Positions 21,197-32,718 of a stretch of 64,000 nt of DNA are shown piece by piece. The DNA is from Sphaerulina vaccinii (Eukaryota > Ascomycota > Dothideomycetes > Mycosphaerellales > Mycosphaerellaceae). Position numbers and translations under genes: made by a program. Position 1 is the stretch's first letter; every line of letters starts with the position of its first letter. The notes beneath the pieces are model-generated. The model worked only from the letters and a program-made list of their open reading frames with translations. It searched no databases and was not told the DNA's origin. Location of the stretch: contig JAKUDP010000001.1 in assembly GCA_022570795.1 (NCBI GenBank), positions 3,286,001 to 3,350,000 on the forward strand, read 5' to 3'.

Positions 21197-22852
21197 ATGG
21201 CGGCACTACCTCCTGTTCCGCCTCGAGCATCTCTTCCAGGCATTCCTAGAGAGCTGCGCGACCAGATTTACGGCTACCTCCTCACCGCAGAATACGTGCA
21301 CGCAGCGCCATACAGTCAGCGCGCTGTCCAGAAAGAGAGCGGCCGTCAGTACAGCGTCGCTCACACTTACACCTTCCACACGAACATCCTGGGAGTAAAC
21401 AAGAATATCCACCAAGAAGCCTCGGAGACGCTGTACAAAAAGAACCAGTTCGTCGTCGTATCTCACCTCTGGGCAGAGGACTCTTGGCCACTTGAGGAGC
21501 TCATGCACAGATTTGACGTGCCGATCGTTTCGGAGAAGATGGTAGACGTCGCCACCTTCGAAATGGCCACAGTACACCTCGCCATCGGGCATCCGCACAG
21601 CAATAAATATCGATTTCCTACCTCTTTCTTGATGCTGCTCAAGGACCTTCCGATCTTCGCACACATGATACAGTGGCTGGGGTTACAAATGCGATGGCCT
21701 GCGACTATTCACGTTCCGCGCAGACAAGGAGAAGATATGGCGAAACTGAAGATGGATGTGCCATACGATGAGGTAGTGAAGACCAACCTGCGCTTCAGGT
21801 CTAACAAGTTTATGAAACTTGGGCCAGAGGTCTTTACGCTGGGTCCGGTGGCCAAAGAGAATCCCCTGCGAGCTTTTTACGAAGCGTGCACACAAATGGT
21901 CATTCCGGGACAGGATCTCGTCATTGAGTTTCCGCAAGACACAATGGATGCCGCCAGCCAAATGCTCTTCTCTAGCACTATGAACATTCGCCTTGGGTGC
22001 AGGGATGTGTCGTTCAACAAGCTAGTCGCTGTCGCGATCGACTCCGTCAACATGCTTCGCAGAACTCCGGACAGGCTTATGGAAGAAGGGCAGTACGGAC
22101 GTGCCATGATTCGGTACTATCTTCTTCTCGAAGGTGAGTAAGACCGTTGTTCCTCGAGGATGTCTGCTTACTCTCGGTAATCCAGGGGTCACGCATCTAT
22201 ACCTAGTCACAGAAACCGATTCACCGTTGCTTGCTGCATCATCGACAGTGCCATTGTTGAAAGGTCTTGTACAAGTGATTATGGATGTGGCTGCCACTTT
22301 AGGATTTCTGCTATGGGCCGAGGGCAAAACGGAGTCAGTCTACTACCGCAACATCGTCAAGTTCACCATCCCAAGATATTTCAAGCTGCTCGTGGATTGG
22401 CCGGACACCTCGGATATACACCCTGAAGGCTCCCTGGAGTGGTTTGAGGGGCACGAGGTCAATCATCTAATGGTGCTGAACCATGTGCTGGGCCGCACGG
22501 AAGCCAATCTGGATCTCGGCATCGATGCATTGCATACAATTCAGGAAGCTCAGGGCAAGGAGAAGCAGCGTTCGAAGCAGTACCAATGGGACCTTGATAT
22601 GCTGGATAACATCAAGAATGATCCAATTGTAAGTCTCTCCGCTTCTTTGAGCCGAAGAATTGAATGTTTTGGGACTGACACTGTGGCTAGGTTCGTGCAG
22701 ATTGGCTCAGCGGTGTAATCGACGATGTGAGCTTTGTCGAAGCCTTCAGTCCTTGCCATTTCCCTCTGCAGATCTATAGATCAGAGCTTCCAGCAGCTGT
22801 CCTCGCTATGAGGCCACAGAAGGTTGTGGCATTCTCGAGCAAATCTGAGTGA
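21197..22852 (+). CDS. F-box-like (2EXR-type) fungal protein, 513 aa
   Basis: Three exons: 21197-22133, 22186-22628, 22691-22852; introns of 52 nt (GTGAGT...CCAG) and 62 nt (GTAAGT...CTAG). The sum is 1542 nt, in frame. The N-terminus has the hallmark LPGIPRELRDQIYGYLL, the F-box-like motif found in large families of fungal proteins, followed by N-H-Q-E-A (VNKNIHQEASETLYKKNQFV), also typical. The rest has no recognised domain; the last exon ends KVVAFSSKSE. Function unknown. An in-frame ATG exists upstream at 21095, but its residues overlap the repeat at 20984-21100, so 21197 is preferred. Confidence 0.75.
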
Positions 22853-23041
22853 CTGAGGTTTGGACGTTTGGCGGTATGGATTATGAGGTGGCATGCTAGA
22901 GCGAAGATATCCAAGGATGCCGGTGAGCGCACTGTACATAGGCCTTGTCAGAATTGCACTGTTCTCAACGTGTTCTCTTCGCTTTCTCAGAGCCACTAGG
23001 CTCACAAGGTCGCGAACGTGATGCTGTGAGAATATTTCGAG

Positions 23042-23242
23042 ACTTCAGAGGCAGGATGGTTATTGGACGTCCTTCTCTGCATCTCTTAGGACCACTACCC
23101 TTATGAAATTGCAGACCTGGCCCTATTGGAATACTGTCAACCTTTCAGAGGCAGAATAGGTATTGGACATCCTTCTTTGCGCTTCTTAGGGCCACTATGC
23201 TCATGGCATCGCAGACCTGGCCCTGTTGGAATCCTGTTGACC
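23042..23242 (+). repeat. ~100-bp tandem repeat, two units, about 78% identical
   Basis: Unit 1 is 23042-23142 and unit 2 is 23143-23242. They share TTCAGAGGCAG, TATTGGAC, TCCTTCT, GCAGACCTGGCCCT and TTGGAAT at matching offsets. By hand count about 22 of 100 positions differ, most of them transitions. A weaker third unit is suggested at about 22979-23020 (CTTTCTCAGAGCCACTAGGCT against CTTCTTAGGGCCACTATGCT). The array lies between an F-box-like gene and the 3' end of a GPI-protein gene; the sequence from 22853 to 23301 otherwise holds nothing recognised. Confidence 0.7.
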
Positions 23243-23301
23243 GATCAGACCTGAATTTGACATTGAGCAGCGTATGAGTATAGACGATTGGAAATCATCT
23301 C

Positions 23302-23955
23302 TTATTGAAACCAGAGACCAAGCACGCCAATCGCGCCTCCGACTAAGCCACCTCTGATCATGTTGGATCGAGATGCGGCGCCACTTGAAGTTTGAGCGGC
23401 AGCACTCGATGTCCTGCTCGCAGTCTCTGTCCCGCTGCTACTCATCGCTGTTCCAGTCACCTGCGTAACACTAGCCGTAGTCCTACTTGCACTCCCTCCA
23501 GTAGTCGGCGTTTGAGTAGCAGAAGCACTAGTCGTGGCTCCAGCGCCTCCTCCTCCACTTAGCAAAGCCACGCCACCAGTAACAGTCACCGGCATAGTGT
23601 CCACCTCATCATAAGTAGTCGTACTACTACCAGGAAAGTTCGCTCCACTTCCACCTGCACTCTCTGTGCATACGCTAGCTTGACAGATCTGATAGCCAGT
23701 GAATTCGGCTCCTTCTCCGGTATCCATGCGGTAAGTTGAAGGTCCATAGGTCAAAGTTTGTGCTGCGAAGAGGCCACAATCGGATGCATCGGTACCTGGA
23801 GGACACGCGAGGGTCAATGTTGTGACTGAGTCTTGTACGGCGATGACTGAGGCATCTATGGCGAAGTTATCGTAGCCGTAGAAGGGAATTTGTAGAGTTG
23901 TTGTTTGTGCCATTGCCATTGCGATCATGGAGGATACGAGGATTGAGGATGCCAT
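23302..23955 (-). CDS. GPI-anchored cell-surface glycoprotein (217 aa)
   Basis: Single exon. ATG at 23955 starts a signal peptide (MASSILVSSMIAMAMAQTTT). The ectodomain has five Cys (LACPPG, DASDCG, YQICQASVCTE) and the fungal surface-protein pattern FYGYDNFAIDASVI. A Ser/Thr/Gly-rich, heavily O-glycosylatable region follows (residues ~135-195). The C-terminus has a small-residue omega-site region then a hydrophobic tail (SNMIRGGLVGGAIGVLGLWF), as expected for a GPI signal. Probably anchored in the plasma membrane or cross-linked to the wall. Specific function unknown. Confidence 0.8.
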   Translation of the reverse strand: MASSILVSSMIAMAMAQTTTLQIPFYGYDNFAIDASVIAVQDSVTTLTLACPPGTDASDCGLFAAQTLTYGPSTYRMDTGEGAEFTGYQICQASVCTESAGGSGANFPGSSTTTYDEVDTMPVTVTGGVALLSGGGGAGATTSASATQTPTTGGSASRTTASVTQVTGTAMSSSGTETASRTSSAAAQTSSGAASRSNMIRGGLVGGAIGVLGLWFQ

Positions 23956-24457
23956 GATGAGACTTGGTCTTGTTCTGCTCGGAATGGAGAGGTCCCTGGT
24001 CTGTGATATGCAAGGGATTATGCCGGCGGATGATTCCTGTTGTACTATTTATGTGACACTGTCTTGCTGCTTTGTAGTGGCGATGCTCTAGTATTGAGCA
24101 GGTCGCAAGATATATATCTTCTCGACACGACGGTCCGACTTCTGGGTCAGCTGTGTCATGCCGTTACGGGTCTGGTGGCACTGTGGCGTTTGTGTAAACA
24201 CTTTTCATTGGATGTCAATCCTTCCAATTTCGGATCCGGCACCAAAACGACTGCTTGTTCTGCCTCAGGCACAACAATGTGACCAGATCGTTGTCTCTTC
24301 ACTCGACGCTTGATGTTTGCTCATGTGAATGAAAAGTAATGTCGCGACTGTTTTCAGTGAAACTGAAATCAATGCGAGTTCACACAAACAAACCTTTAAG
24401 CTTGATACATGCTGCTTTCTACGTAGCATGACACCGGTCCATTCCTGACTGTAAGCC
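23956..24457. promoter_or_regulatory. Divergent intergenic region, nothing specific recognised
   Basis: A 502-bp gap between divergent genes (GPI protein minus, 24458 gene plus). It must hold both promoters; no named site is seen. Confidence 0.35.
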
Positions 24458-25501
24458 ATGGCGTCTCCTCGCGAGATTTCTGGACTATGGCTCCCAAGTG
24501 GAGTCGAAGTCGACACGAGCAGCGGGAGTCAGATGCAGTACACAAGAGTCACAGAAGACCACTTCGAGAATTCCCATGCCTGGGTGCACTCTATGTTGTC
24601 CACACGCATGGGCCTCAGTCTAAAGGTAGAGAAGAGTCCCACAAGAACTACTTTCAAGCGAAACCGCTTCTTCGATATGCTCTTCGCCAGCACAATCGTG
24701 GACATGCCAGATTGGTTCGGCGATCTGGAGCCTGGCTTACAGCTAGTGTGGGCTGATCTCATTATTGTGAGAGTTGACGGACAACCATTACCAGAAGAGT
24801 ACTTGTATTGTCTTCTTGGCCGCCTAGAGCTTATCATGCCTCAGCTCAAGCAGGAACTCCAGACTGCTAAGCAGACAGGTGAGGAAGCCTTTGCTGCCTG
24901 CAAGGTGAGAGTCGACGACCAATTGTCGAGGCGCAAGATGGCCGCGGCTTTCGAAGGAATGATGGACATCGACATATCCAGTGGCTACGAACGGTAGGTG
25001 ACATTTCCAAGCTGGATGTCGAGGTCACTCGCATCTACACGCGAGTACCAGGCCATCGCACGTGTAGACAGAGCGTAATTGCCTTCCGATTCAAGATTCG
25101 GAGAGAAACTCCGTCGTTTGATTGCGTGCCACGAAAACCGTGCATGATGGAGCTGTATGCTGATGATTGATTCCAGATCTGAGCTTATCCCGAATCCATT
25201 CTGGTTGACCGGCACCACAGAAGTAGAAGACGAGCTGAAGCGCGTGATGAATGTCAGGTCTAAGCACGGTCTGCCATTCGCGATGAGTGAAGAGCGATAC
25301 TCATGCAACAACAAACACTGTGCGGCGCACAGCTGGTATATGTTGCCGCGGCTATGCAGAAGAGGTGCAAGGACGTGTAACCTGTGGTCGTGTGGCTCAA
25401 CTTGTGATGTTCAGATTCAGAAGTCGCATCAAGAGGAGTGTGGGCCGATATGGTCAGCATCGAACTTGGCCGACGCTCGTCTGAAGTACGGCTTCGTCTG
25501 A
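24458..25501 (+). CDS. Hypothetical protein with Cys/His-rich C-terminus (286 aa)
   Basis: Two exons: 24458-24993 and 25177-25501; total 861 nt. The intron (24994-25176, 183 nt; donor GTAGGT, acceptor CCAG after TGATTGATT) is long for this window, so an additional internal exon or another acceptor cannot be excluded. The N-terminal part is globular without a known motif (FFDMLFASTIVDMPDWFGDL). Exon 2 ends in a Cys/His cluster (SCNNKHCAAH, CRRGARTC, SCGSTC, HQEECG) that could bind zinc. I do not recognise the family. Confidence 0.6.
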
Positions 25502-27029
25502 AATACGCCCGATCATGACCAGTCTGAGCTCGACCGGCGCAATTCTGATATGCTTGTCTCGTGGCATACATTGAAACCTGGTGTTTCGTTTCTTGGCGGG
25601 TCTTGCTATGCCAGCATCTTCGCATGCAGTTCGAGGTTAGATTGTCAAAATTGACGAGTGGAGCACTCATTAGATGCTTTTGCCAGAAGGAATAGGATTG
25701 TACGAGGCATTCACGAGCTGGTCTAGAGCATGGCAATTGACCCATATACAGGCCCATATTGCGCAGTTCTGAGACATACTATCACTCTCAGCAATCGGGA
25801 CTAGGTGAGGTCCCACCGGTTTGGCAGGGACTGACATGCTCCGCAGATCGCGTGGTTGGCTGGTAATGGCTCAGCAAGGATGTCCACGAGTCCCACGGCA
25901 GAGACGAGGCCTGTCCGGATTTGAAGGCGTTGCCCGTATTGTTCACTTTGTTGACAAGTGCGCATTTACATCGCCCCTACACTCTTCTTTTGCTCCCTCC
26001 TTGAAGTGGAACATATTTGCGGGTGTGACAGCAGAGAGAAAACTCGTGTTTCACCATCTCGTGATGTGTCGATCGCCTTGCATGGCGGCATAGCCTGGCA
26101 GCATGACCGTACTCTCGATCGATACAAGTGCCGTTGTACTGGATGTGTCCTGGCTAGGTAGCTGGGTAGGCTCGATAAGCTCGATGTTGAGATCTGGATC
26201 AAGGTTGTTCAGATCCCGGGCACTCCAACGGGAATGCATACGCTTTTGGCTGCGTTAGTGGTTATATAGAACGAAAGCCGTAGCTGCCCCGAAGGCGAGA
26301 AAGGTCGTCAGGTCGAACGTCTAGCCTTGGCGATGTAGAGCTTTGTGCGCATGCTGCGCTATGCTACGACTGCATGGCGCATTGGGGTGAGATCGATGTC
26401 AGCCTTGTCACCGAACAGATCTCATCCGAGTCCTGCGGTGTGACTAGTCGCGTGTCTTCTGGCTTGAAGACCAAGTTCGTGGGTCACACTGTATTACGAC
26501 CAATCAGAATGGCCTGCCGTTTCTTCCGAATATGGAACTTGCATTGCCGACGTCTGCGGGAAAGGCGTGAACCAGGCGACGCTAGAACACCCAGCATAAA
26601 GTGGTTCTCGTCTTCACATGTGCAGCGGATATACCTGCGAGCTCCATTCACTGCAGTTTGTGACAGAAAAAGGCTTTTGACTACTGCAAGGATGCGGTTG
26701 CCCAAGTCGGAAGTCGCTCAGGCACTCGTATTTGCCTACGACAATCTCACTGCTTCCAAAGGACTGAAACGTACTTCAAGGCTGATTGAGCATCAAAGTG
26801 AGCATGTGGCCACCCTGCTGCAGCCTTCCATCTGTTGGATCCTGTACTTCCACGTGCCTTTTTGCATCAACTCGGGCAGCGACATCTTTCACAGCCTGTC
26901 ATACCAAAGGCGTGGGACCAAGCTAATCGTTTTCGATCACGATTTGGAGGCAAGGCGAGACGTTGAGCAAGGAAATTGTCGATATCACCTGGTCTTTCTC
27001 TGGTAGTGATCAGCTTCACGCGACCAAAG
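25502..27029. other. Long intergenic stretch, nothing supported
   Basis: About 1.5 kb. The longest frame (26374-27006 plus, 210 codons) is Arg/Ser/Cys-rich, has no motif and overlaps the start of the next gene in another frame. Minus-strand frames are shadows. I see no repeats or RNA genes. Confidence 0.35.
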
Positions 27030-28127
27030 ATGCTACTATCAAAGCAAGAGCTCGATGAATCCGCCAGGACACATCCTGAAGTCGCAGCGGTACGTCAAGC
27101 GGAAGCAGATATTGCGTCTTTTGTGCTGATGCCGGACCAGTTCTACCAGAAGCACCCTCAACCTCCAGCACGTAGTGATCCGCTAGTCGCTCGAGCAGGA
27201 TTGCGAGCTTTCATCGATGCCAATCTACGGCGCATAGGTCCTGCACCTTCCAGTATCCAGGAGTTCTACCACGATATAGAGATGAGGGATGGCTTTCCAA
27301 GCACACTCAAGATATGCAAACCTACGAGTGGGCCACCGGGACCTTTAGTGGTGCTTCTGTTTGGTGGTGGATTCATCGCTGGCGACAAGGACCAGTTGAC
27401 GGAAACGGCGAGGATTTGTGTCCAGCTTTTTGGTGCTACTGTAGTCAATATAAGTTATCGACTTGGACCAGAGTATAAGTTCCCAATGGCACAATTCGAC
27501 TCCTTGGACAGCTTGGACTGGGTGGCAGAAAACGCCGAGACATCATTGCTAGCAGCTGATCCTGCGAGAGGTTTCTTGATTGGCGGAGTATCTGCAGGAG
27601 CGGCAATCTCTGCAGTGCTGTCCAGGAAATTTCAAGAGCAGAGTCTGGCATATCCACTGACTGGACAGTGGCTGGCGGTCCCATCGCTGATGCACGAGGG
27701 ATGCTGTCCTGGACCATACAAATCCCGCTACATCTCGCTGGAGCAGAACTCATCATCGCCCGGACTCGCCAAGGAGACTCGCGATATGATGTTGGATGCT
27801 GTAAGGTGGGATAAAGACTCCGACTTGCGGTATGCGGCGAACTCCAAGACACCTCTCAGTGGACAGCCAAGAACATACTTCCAAGTAGATGGCCAGGATC
27901 CGCTTCGTGACGATGCATTGATATATGATGAGACGCTCAAGGAAGCAGGAGTGACGACCAAGCTGGATCTCTATCCTGGGTGTCCACACGCGCATTGGTC
28001 GTCCATGAGGGGATTAGACATTGGAAATAAGGCTCTCATAGATACCATTGTAGGCCTGGGATGGCTTTTAGACCGGAGGATAGATCGGCAGACAGCTGCG
28101 TCCGCGCTGAAGGTGTCCCTGGCTTGA
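27030..28127 (+). CDS. Alpha/beta hydrolase, hormone-sensitive-lipase-like (365 aa)
   Basis: Esterase/deacetylase fold of the alpha/beta hydrolase-3 (HSL) group. ATG at 27030 (MLLSKQELDESARTHPEVAA) is the likely start; the frame also opens 18 codons earlier. The oxyanion-hole region reads LLFGGGFIAGD, with Phe where the HSL family normally has His in HGGG. The nucleophile elbow is GGVSAGAAIS. The acidic residue is likely the first Asp of DGQDPLRDD, and the catalytic His lies in PGCPHAHWSS. These fungal enzymes often act on xenobiotics or as secondary-metabolite hydrolases. No signal peptide, so probably cytosolic. Single exon; substrate unknown. Confidence 0.82.
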   Translation: MLLSKQELDESARTHPEVAAVRQAEADIASFVLMPDQFYQKHPQPPARSDPLVARAGLRAFIDANLRRIGPAPSSIQEFYHDIEMRDGFPSTLKICKPTSGPPGPLVVLLFGGGFIAGDKDQLTETARICVQLFGATVVNISYRLGPEYKFPMAQFDSLDSLDWVAENAETSLLAADPARGFLIGGVSAGAAISAVLSRKFQEQSLAYPLTGQWLAVPSLMHEGCCPGPYKSRYISLEQNSSSPGLAKETRDMMLDAVRWDKDSDLRYAANSKTPLSGQPRTYFQVDGQDPLRDDALIYDETLKEAGVTTKLDLYPGCPHAHWSSMRGLDIGNKALIDTIVGLGWLLDRRIDRQTAASALKVSLA

Positions 28128-28637
28128 GGACTTATAGGTAGTCGCGCGAGGTTCGGCGCTCAGTTTCGATGTGTACAAGACTTGATACCCATTGGGAAGT
28201 ATGATCATGGACCCCTTAAGAGAGCTCCAGTCGCAGATCTCCCCATCAGTGAGAAGTGTTTGGGTGATGGAGTGTTCTGGTTGATGTGGAGGATCCTCTC
28301 GAGAACCTTGGAAGGAAGCAATTCTGGCGAAGAGTGACAGGAGAAAGTTGTGGGAGCTCAAGTCTTTTGCCACGAAATCTCCCGTAGAGCACCAGGGCAA
28401 CTTCTCCGTGTCGCTACTGCTGGTTTCTCTGCGAACGCTCGACACTACATATTCAGCATCCGTGCTACTATCGCATCGTCGCTGTCTCATGGTCGTATCA
28501 CATGTGGAAGTCGGATCTGCAGCGAGAGGGCTGTAGTGACCAGGTTATCGCGGACGCGGTCCTTGACGCCGGATCATGCATCTGCAGCTTAGCATTGGCC
28601 TCGACCAACTCAAATACTGGGAATTAGCAGGATATAG
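28128..28637. other. Intergenic; open minus-strand frame of uncertain status
   Basis: A 510-bp gap. The minus frame 28068-28490 (140 codons) has fairly protein-like composition (DFVAKDLSSHNFLLSLFARI) but overlaps the end of the hydrolase gene and has no recognised domain. I do not call it a gene. Confidence 0.3.
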
Positions 28638-29243
28638 TACCGCCGTCTTGCCTCGCAGCAGACTGCACACTTCTTCTGTTATCGAGACGAGCTCTCTGCG
28701 AAAGAACAAGTTGATTACGACGACTTCTCGAGGATTGCAGAGCACGGGTTTGGCCCAGATGGTGAGAACTTCCGCTACAAAGATGACAGCGGTGCATTCG
28801 TAGGACCATATGCGCTATTGACAGCCGCGCCTGAAGTTGGCAAGCTCGCCATGGAACTGGTGTACAGTATAGGCAGACTCTCGGGATTGCCTACAGACGC
28901 AAAGGAGACCGCAATACTCGCTTGCGGTGGTCACTTCCAAGCTGCTTACGAGCTCTACGCCCACGAGAATGTTGCTGAGAAGTCAGGCGCCCTGAATAAA
29001 GCACAGATCAATGCCATCAAGAACGACCAGATACCGACAGATCTGAACGACGAATGCAGCCTTGCATACGATATAGCGAAGCGATTGTGTAGCACTCCAG
29101 GGCCGCTGCCTCAGCAGTTGTGAGATAACTCGATCAGGGCATTTGGCAAAGAGGGGACCATTGCTCTCGTACACTACACTGGCTTCTACGCCTACCTGTC
29201 GATGGCTTTGAATGCCGTAGATGTACCTGTTCCTGCAGGATAG
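28638..29243 (+). pseudogene. Carboxymuconolactone decarboxylase/AhpD-like gene interrupted by TGA
   Basis: The frame from 28638 encodes a near-complete fungal CMD-family protein: YRDELSAKEQVDYDDF, EHGFGPDGENFRYKD, GAFVGPYALLTAAPEVGKLA, AKETAILACGGHFQAAYE, PTDLNDECSLAYDIAKRL, GPLPQQL. Then TGA (29121-29123) replaces the Trp codon expected in the conserved ...LW-D... position. Downstream the same frame continues with the family's C-terminus (IRAFGKEGTIALVHYTGFYA ... NAVDVPVPAG) to TAG at 29241. No in-frame ATG is found at the 5' end; TAG precedes 28638 directly. A G-to-A change (TGG to TGA) would explain the break. It could instead be a C-terminally truncated but expressed protein, or a readthrough gene. 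The AhpD-type thiol pair is not evident. Confidence 0.7.
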
Positions 29244-29590
29244 TCTCTAAGAACGAGGTACAACGATCCCAATGGAATCTTTTGAAGTTTCCATTGCCGG
29301 TCGACGCCACGTGGAACTTTGGAAGGGTTCAGCGAAAGGACTTGGCTCCGGGGCGTCGGTAACCAACAACACAAATGATATGACCTCACAACTTCCACTT
29401 TGACAGAGCTGTCAAAGACATAGCATTTCTTCCACACTTAGTCTTACACAGAAGGTAGTGCTGCTGCACAACGATTGACACTCACTTCACAGATCTTACC
29501 CGACCTCGACAGGGAGACTTAACATCACTTGTATCACAAGCCAGAATCTGCGAGCAGACGTCATCTCCCGTCATTCGTCATTTTCAGTCG
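29244..29590. promoter_or_regulatory. Upstream region of the histidine kinase gene
   Basis: A 347-bp gap between the CMD pseudogene and the kinase ATG, presumably its promoter and leader. No specific site recognised. Confidence 0.3.
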
Positions 29591-32427
29591 ATGCAACGCC
29601 GCCTCTCCAAGGGCTCCATTCCAACCGAATCAGAAGTTACTACAGGCAGACAGCAACCGAGTCAACAGGACGACTACCACCATGACGCGATGAAAGACAC
29701 TATTCCAGCAAAGCCAGCTGGCGGTGTGGACGACCATGTCGGCACCACTTTGAACCCACTACCGGGCGATGCGGAAAGCACGTGGCGACAGTGTGCATTG
29801 GGAGACTTCCAGGACTGGCCTCACGAATTGCGAGGCTACGTGTTGACAGTAGTCGCGCTACCTTACCCTGCAGCAGTCTTCTGGGACCGGAAGCTCACCA
29901 TATTCCACAACAAGGCATGGGCCGATATTGGAGGGACTCATGCTCAAGGCCAGCAATACCAGACATCGCTCTCAGCCGAGACACGAGAGGTCATTGAGAG
30001 CGTGAGAGAACGAGGTGTACCCAAGGAGATTCAGGGACACGACCTACTTCGAAATGCAACGAGTGATCCGAATCAATCCTCAACGGCCATAATCAGTCCA
30101 CTGAAGGCCGCACGTGAAGGTAGCGAGAATGGCGTTCTCGTACAGTTACTGCCTCGTCCAATGTCGTACAGGTCTCTGGACATGCGTTCTGGGGAGCACG
30201 GCACTGTAATCAATCGCAGTGGACGAGACACTAACGATAGCGGGATGAAAGAACTTGGCAACACACCTCTGGACGAGCATCCCTTCTTTCGACGTTTTGC
30301 GGAACTTCTGCCTTCAGGCCTGGCAATACTGGATCGTGATGCGCGAGCCATCTTTGTCAACCAACACTTTTATGACCTCACAACGATGCTCGACAACGAT
30401 GAAAAGGCCTTCACAAGCTGGCCGCAGAGCATACACCCGGACGACTATGAGCGAGTCATGGCGGCGTACAAGGAAGCCTTTGCTGGTGGTCGTGAACTAC
30501 GCACCGAGTTTCGGGCACGCGGTGAGCCACATCCGTGGCGACTATTGCTGCTTACGCCATTAGATGATAACAATTTGCAGCACGTCAGCCTGCAGGAAGG
30601 CGGCGGGTTCATTTGTAGTATTGTCGACATCAGCTCAGAGAAGAGTGCCGAGCTTGCCGAGAGGAAGGCCGCTCAGGAAGCTCGAGAAAGAAAAGTGCAA
30701 CAAGAGCGATTCATAGACATGATCAGCCATGAGATACGCAATCCGCTCTCGGCAGTGTTACATTGCGCCGAGGACATCGGTGATGCGATCCGCGACAAGG
30801 CGAGCGATACAATTGACCTGGACATCATCCAGGAAGCAGTGGAGACCATCTCTCTGTGCGTATCGCATCAGAAGAACATTGTCGATGATGTCCTGTCCTT
30901 CTCCAAGTTGGATGCATCTCTACTTTCACTCAGGCCGAAACTGTCGAACCCGAGCCATCAGCTTGCACAGACTCTGAAGATGTTCCAACCCGAGTTGAGG
31001 AAGCAGAAGATGAAGTTCGACTTCCGAATCGATGATACTTACAGCGAATCGAACGTGCGATCGGTAATGGCGGACATGCCTCGAATCGGACAGGTCCTTA
31101 TCAACCTGATAACAAACGCCATCAAGTTCTCTGCTCGCGCCCAAGGCGCAAAGAGCATCCTGTGTTCAGTCGGAGCCAGTATTGAGAGACCAGCATCATA
31201 CCCGCCGGATGTGGTCTTCTTCCGAAGCGAGAGTCTTGCCACTCGCATGGATGCCACGAATGGACAGGCATGGGGTAGCGGTGACGAGCTATACATATTG
31301 GTAGCAGTCAAAGATACTGGCATCGGCATAAGTGCAGAAGGGCAGAAGAAACTGTTTCAGAGGTTCCGCCAGGCCACACCGAAGACTGAAGAAGTATACG
31401 GAGGTAGCGGACTCGGTCTCAATATCTCGAGGAAGATCTGCCATTTACACGGTGGTGAGATTGGAGTCGCTTCAAAGGAGGGCGAGGGCAGCACTTTTGG
31501 CTTCTTCTTCAAGGTTAAGAGATGCGATATCGATGCCGAAGCCCATGATGAGCACGAAGGCGAAGACCACCTCCGTGATCAGATCAAGAAACTTGGGATC
31601 GCATCGCCAGGTGAGCATGACAGCCCGGAGCCGTTTGAGTGGACACCCACGCCATCGAAACAGAAAAGCGACCCATTATCTAGAGCGACTTCCGGTGGCA
31701 ACGAGGTTGGTCGTGAAGAGATCGAGACCGAAACGCGGAAGGAAGAAAAGCAAGGGACGAACTTGGCTGTGCGACCCAAACTCTCCCGAGCACACACGTC
31801 TATACGAAAGTCGAAGTCCAAGAGCTTCAGAACAGATGACTACGATGCTACACATACTGAGAAGGGCCAGGAGCCACATGCAGAAGCTGTGGGGTCTCAT
31901 ATCAATGTCTTGTTGGTCGAGGACAACATCATAAACCAGAAGATTGTCCACCGCAAGCTGGAGGCAAAGGGTAAGAATACACGTTCAACGAGACATGTCA
32001 GCAACTAACAGGCCATAGGTTTCAGCGTGACTACAGCCAACAACGGTAAAGAAGCAGTCGCAGCTGTCAAGAACTCTTCATCTGGAGGCAAGCCCTTCGA
32101 CGTAATTCTCATGGATCAGGAAATGCCGTTGATGTCAGGAAACACTGCGACTCGAGCGATTCGGGACCTCGAACAACAGGGTGTAATCAAGCATATGCCT
32201 GTACTGGGTGTGACAGCGAATGTGCGCGGAGCACAAACTGACGAGATGATCGAAAGCGGCATGGAGGACGTGATTACGAAACCGTACAAGATTGAGGACT
32301 TGGTAAGTCGCCTCACGGGATTGGCAAATGAGAAATTACCATGAGCGCATATCTTACTTGATAGCAGGCGGCGATCATCAAAGAGCTCGTCGATCGAAAT
32401 GTACGAATAGACAAGGACAAGGCTTAG
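29591..32427 (+). CDS. Hybrid sensor histidine kinase with PAS, HisKA, HATPase and receiver domains (907 aa)
   Basis: Fungal phosphorelay sensor. Three exons: 29591-31970, 32019-32302, 32368-32427; introns of 48 nt (GTAAGA...CATAG) and 65 nt (GTAAGT...GCAG). The sum is 2724 nt. Domains: an N-terminal region resembling a degenerate PAS/GAF (AAVFWDRKLTIFHNKAWADI), a PAS domain near residues 225-340 (ELLPSGLAILDRDARAIFVN ... DDYERVM), a coiled linker, an H-box with phosphoacceptor His (MISHEIRNPLSAVLHCAEDI), an N-box (IGQVLINLITNAIKFS), G-boxes (VKDTGIGIS, GGSGLGLNIS), a Ser/Lys-rich linker and a receiver (NVLLVEDNIINQKIV; phosphoacceptor Asp in VILMDQEMP; Lys in VITKPYK). All key residues are present. 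No transmembrane segment, so cytosolic. It should pass phosphate to an HPt protein. Signal unknown. Confidence 0.92.
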
Positions 32428-32718
32428 GGTCGGAACGTCGAGCGTGTGTCTTTATGCATTCAGCGGGCGGCGCATGTACGAGACGATGAAGAACGAGACA
32501 ACACAGCAAGAGCCCAGCACCGCAGGGCTTGAACACCGGCGAGGACAATAGCTACGACACAGTGTAGCGAGTGCACTTAGCACGATCAGTCATGATTGAA
32601 CTGATACTTTGCTCGAAGCATCCCGACTCAAGTTAGATGCAACTCATAGTTGGCTGACCCGCACCTAGATGACATAGCGATTCCTCAATCTCATCGCTGA
32701 CTAGAAGGCGCAAGCAGC

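Noticed and set aside
19237..23301. Transposon or LTR element to explain the repeats
   Set aside because: No terminal inverted repeats, target-site duplications or transposase/reverse-transcriptase motifs are visible.
26374..27006. 210-codon plus-strand frame upstream of the hydrolase
   Set aside because: Arg/Ser/Cys-rich composition, no motif, and it overlaps the hydrolase frame; looks random.
29119..29140. An 18-nt intron (GTGAGA...CAG) that would bypass the TGA in the CMD-like gene in frame
   Set aside because: Eighteen nucleotides is far below any known spliceosomal intron; no branch site fits.
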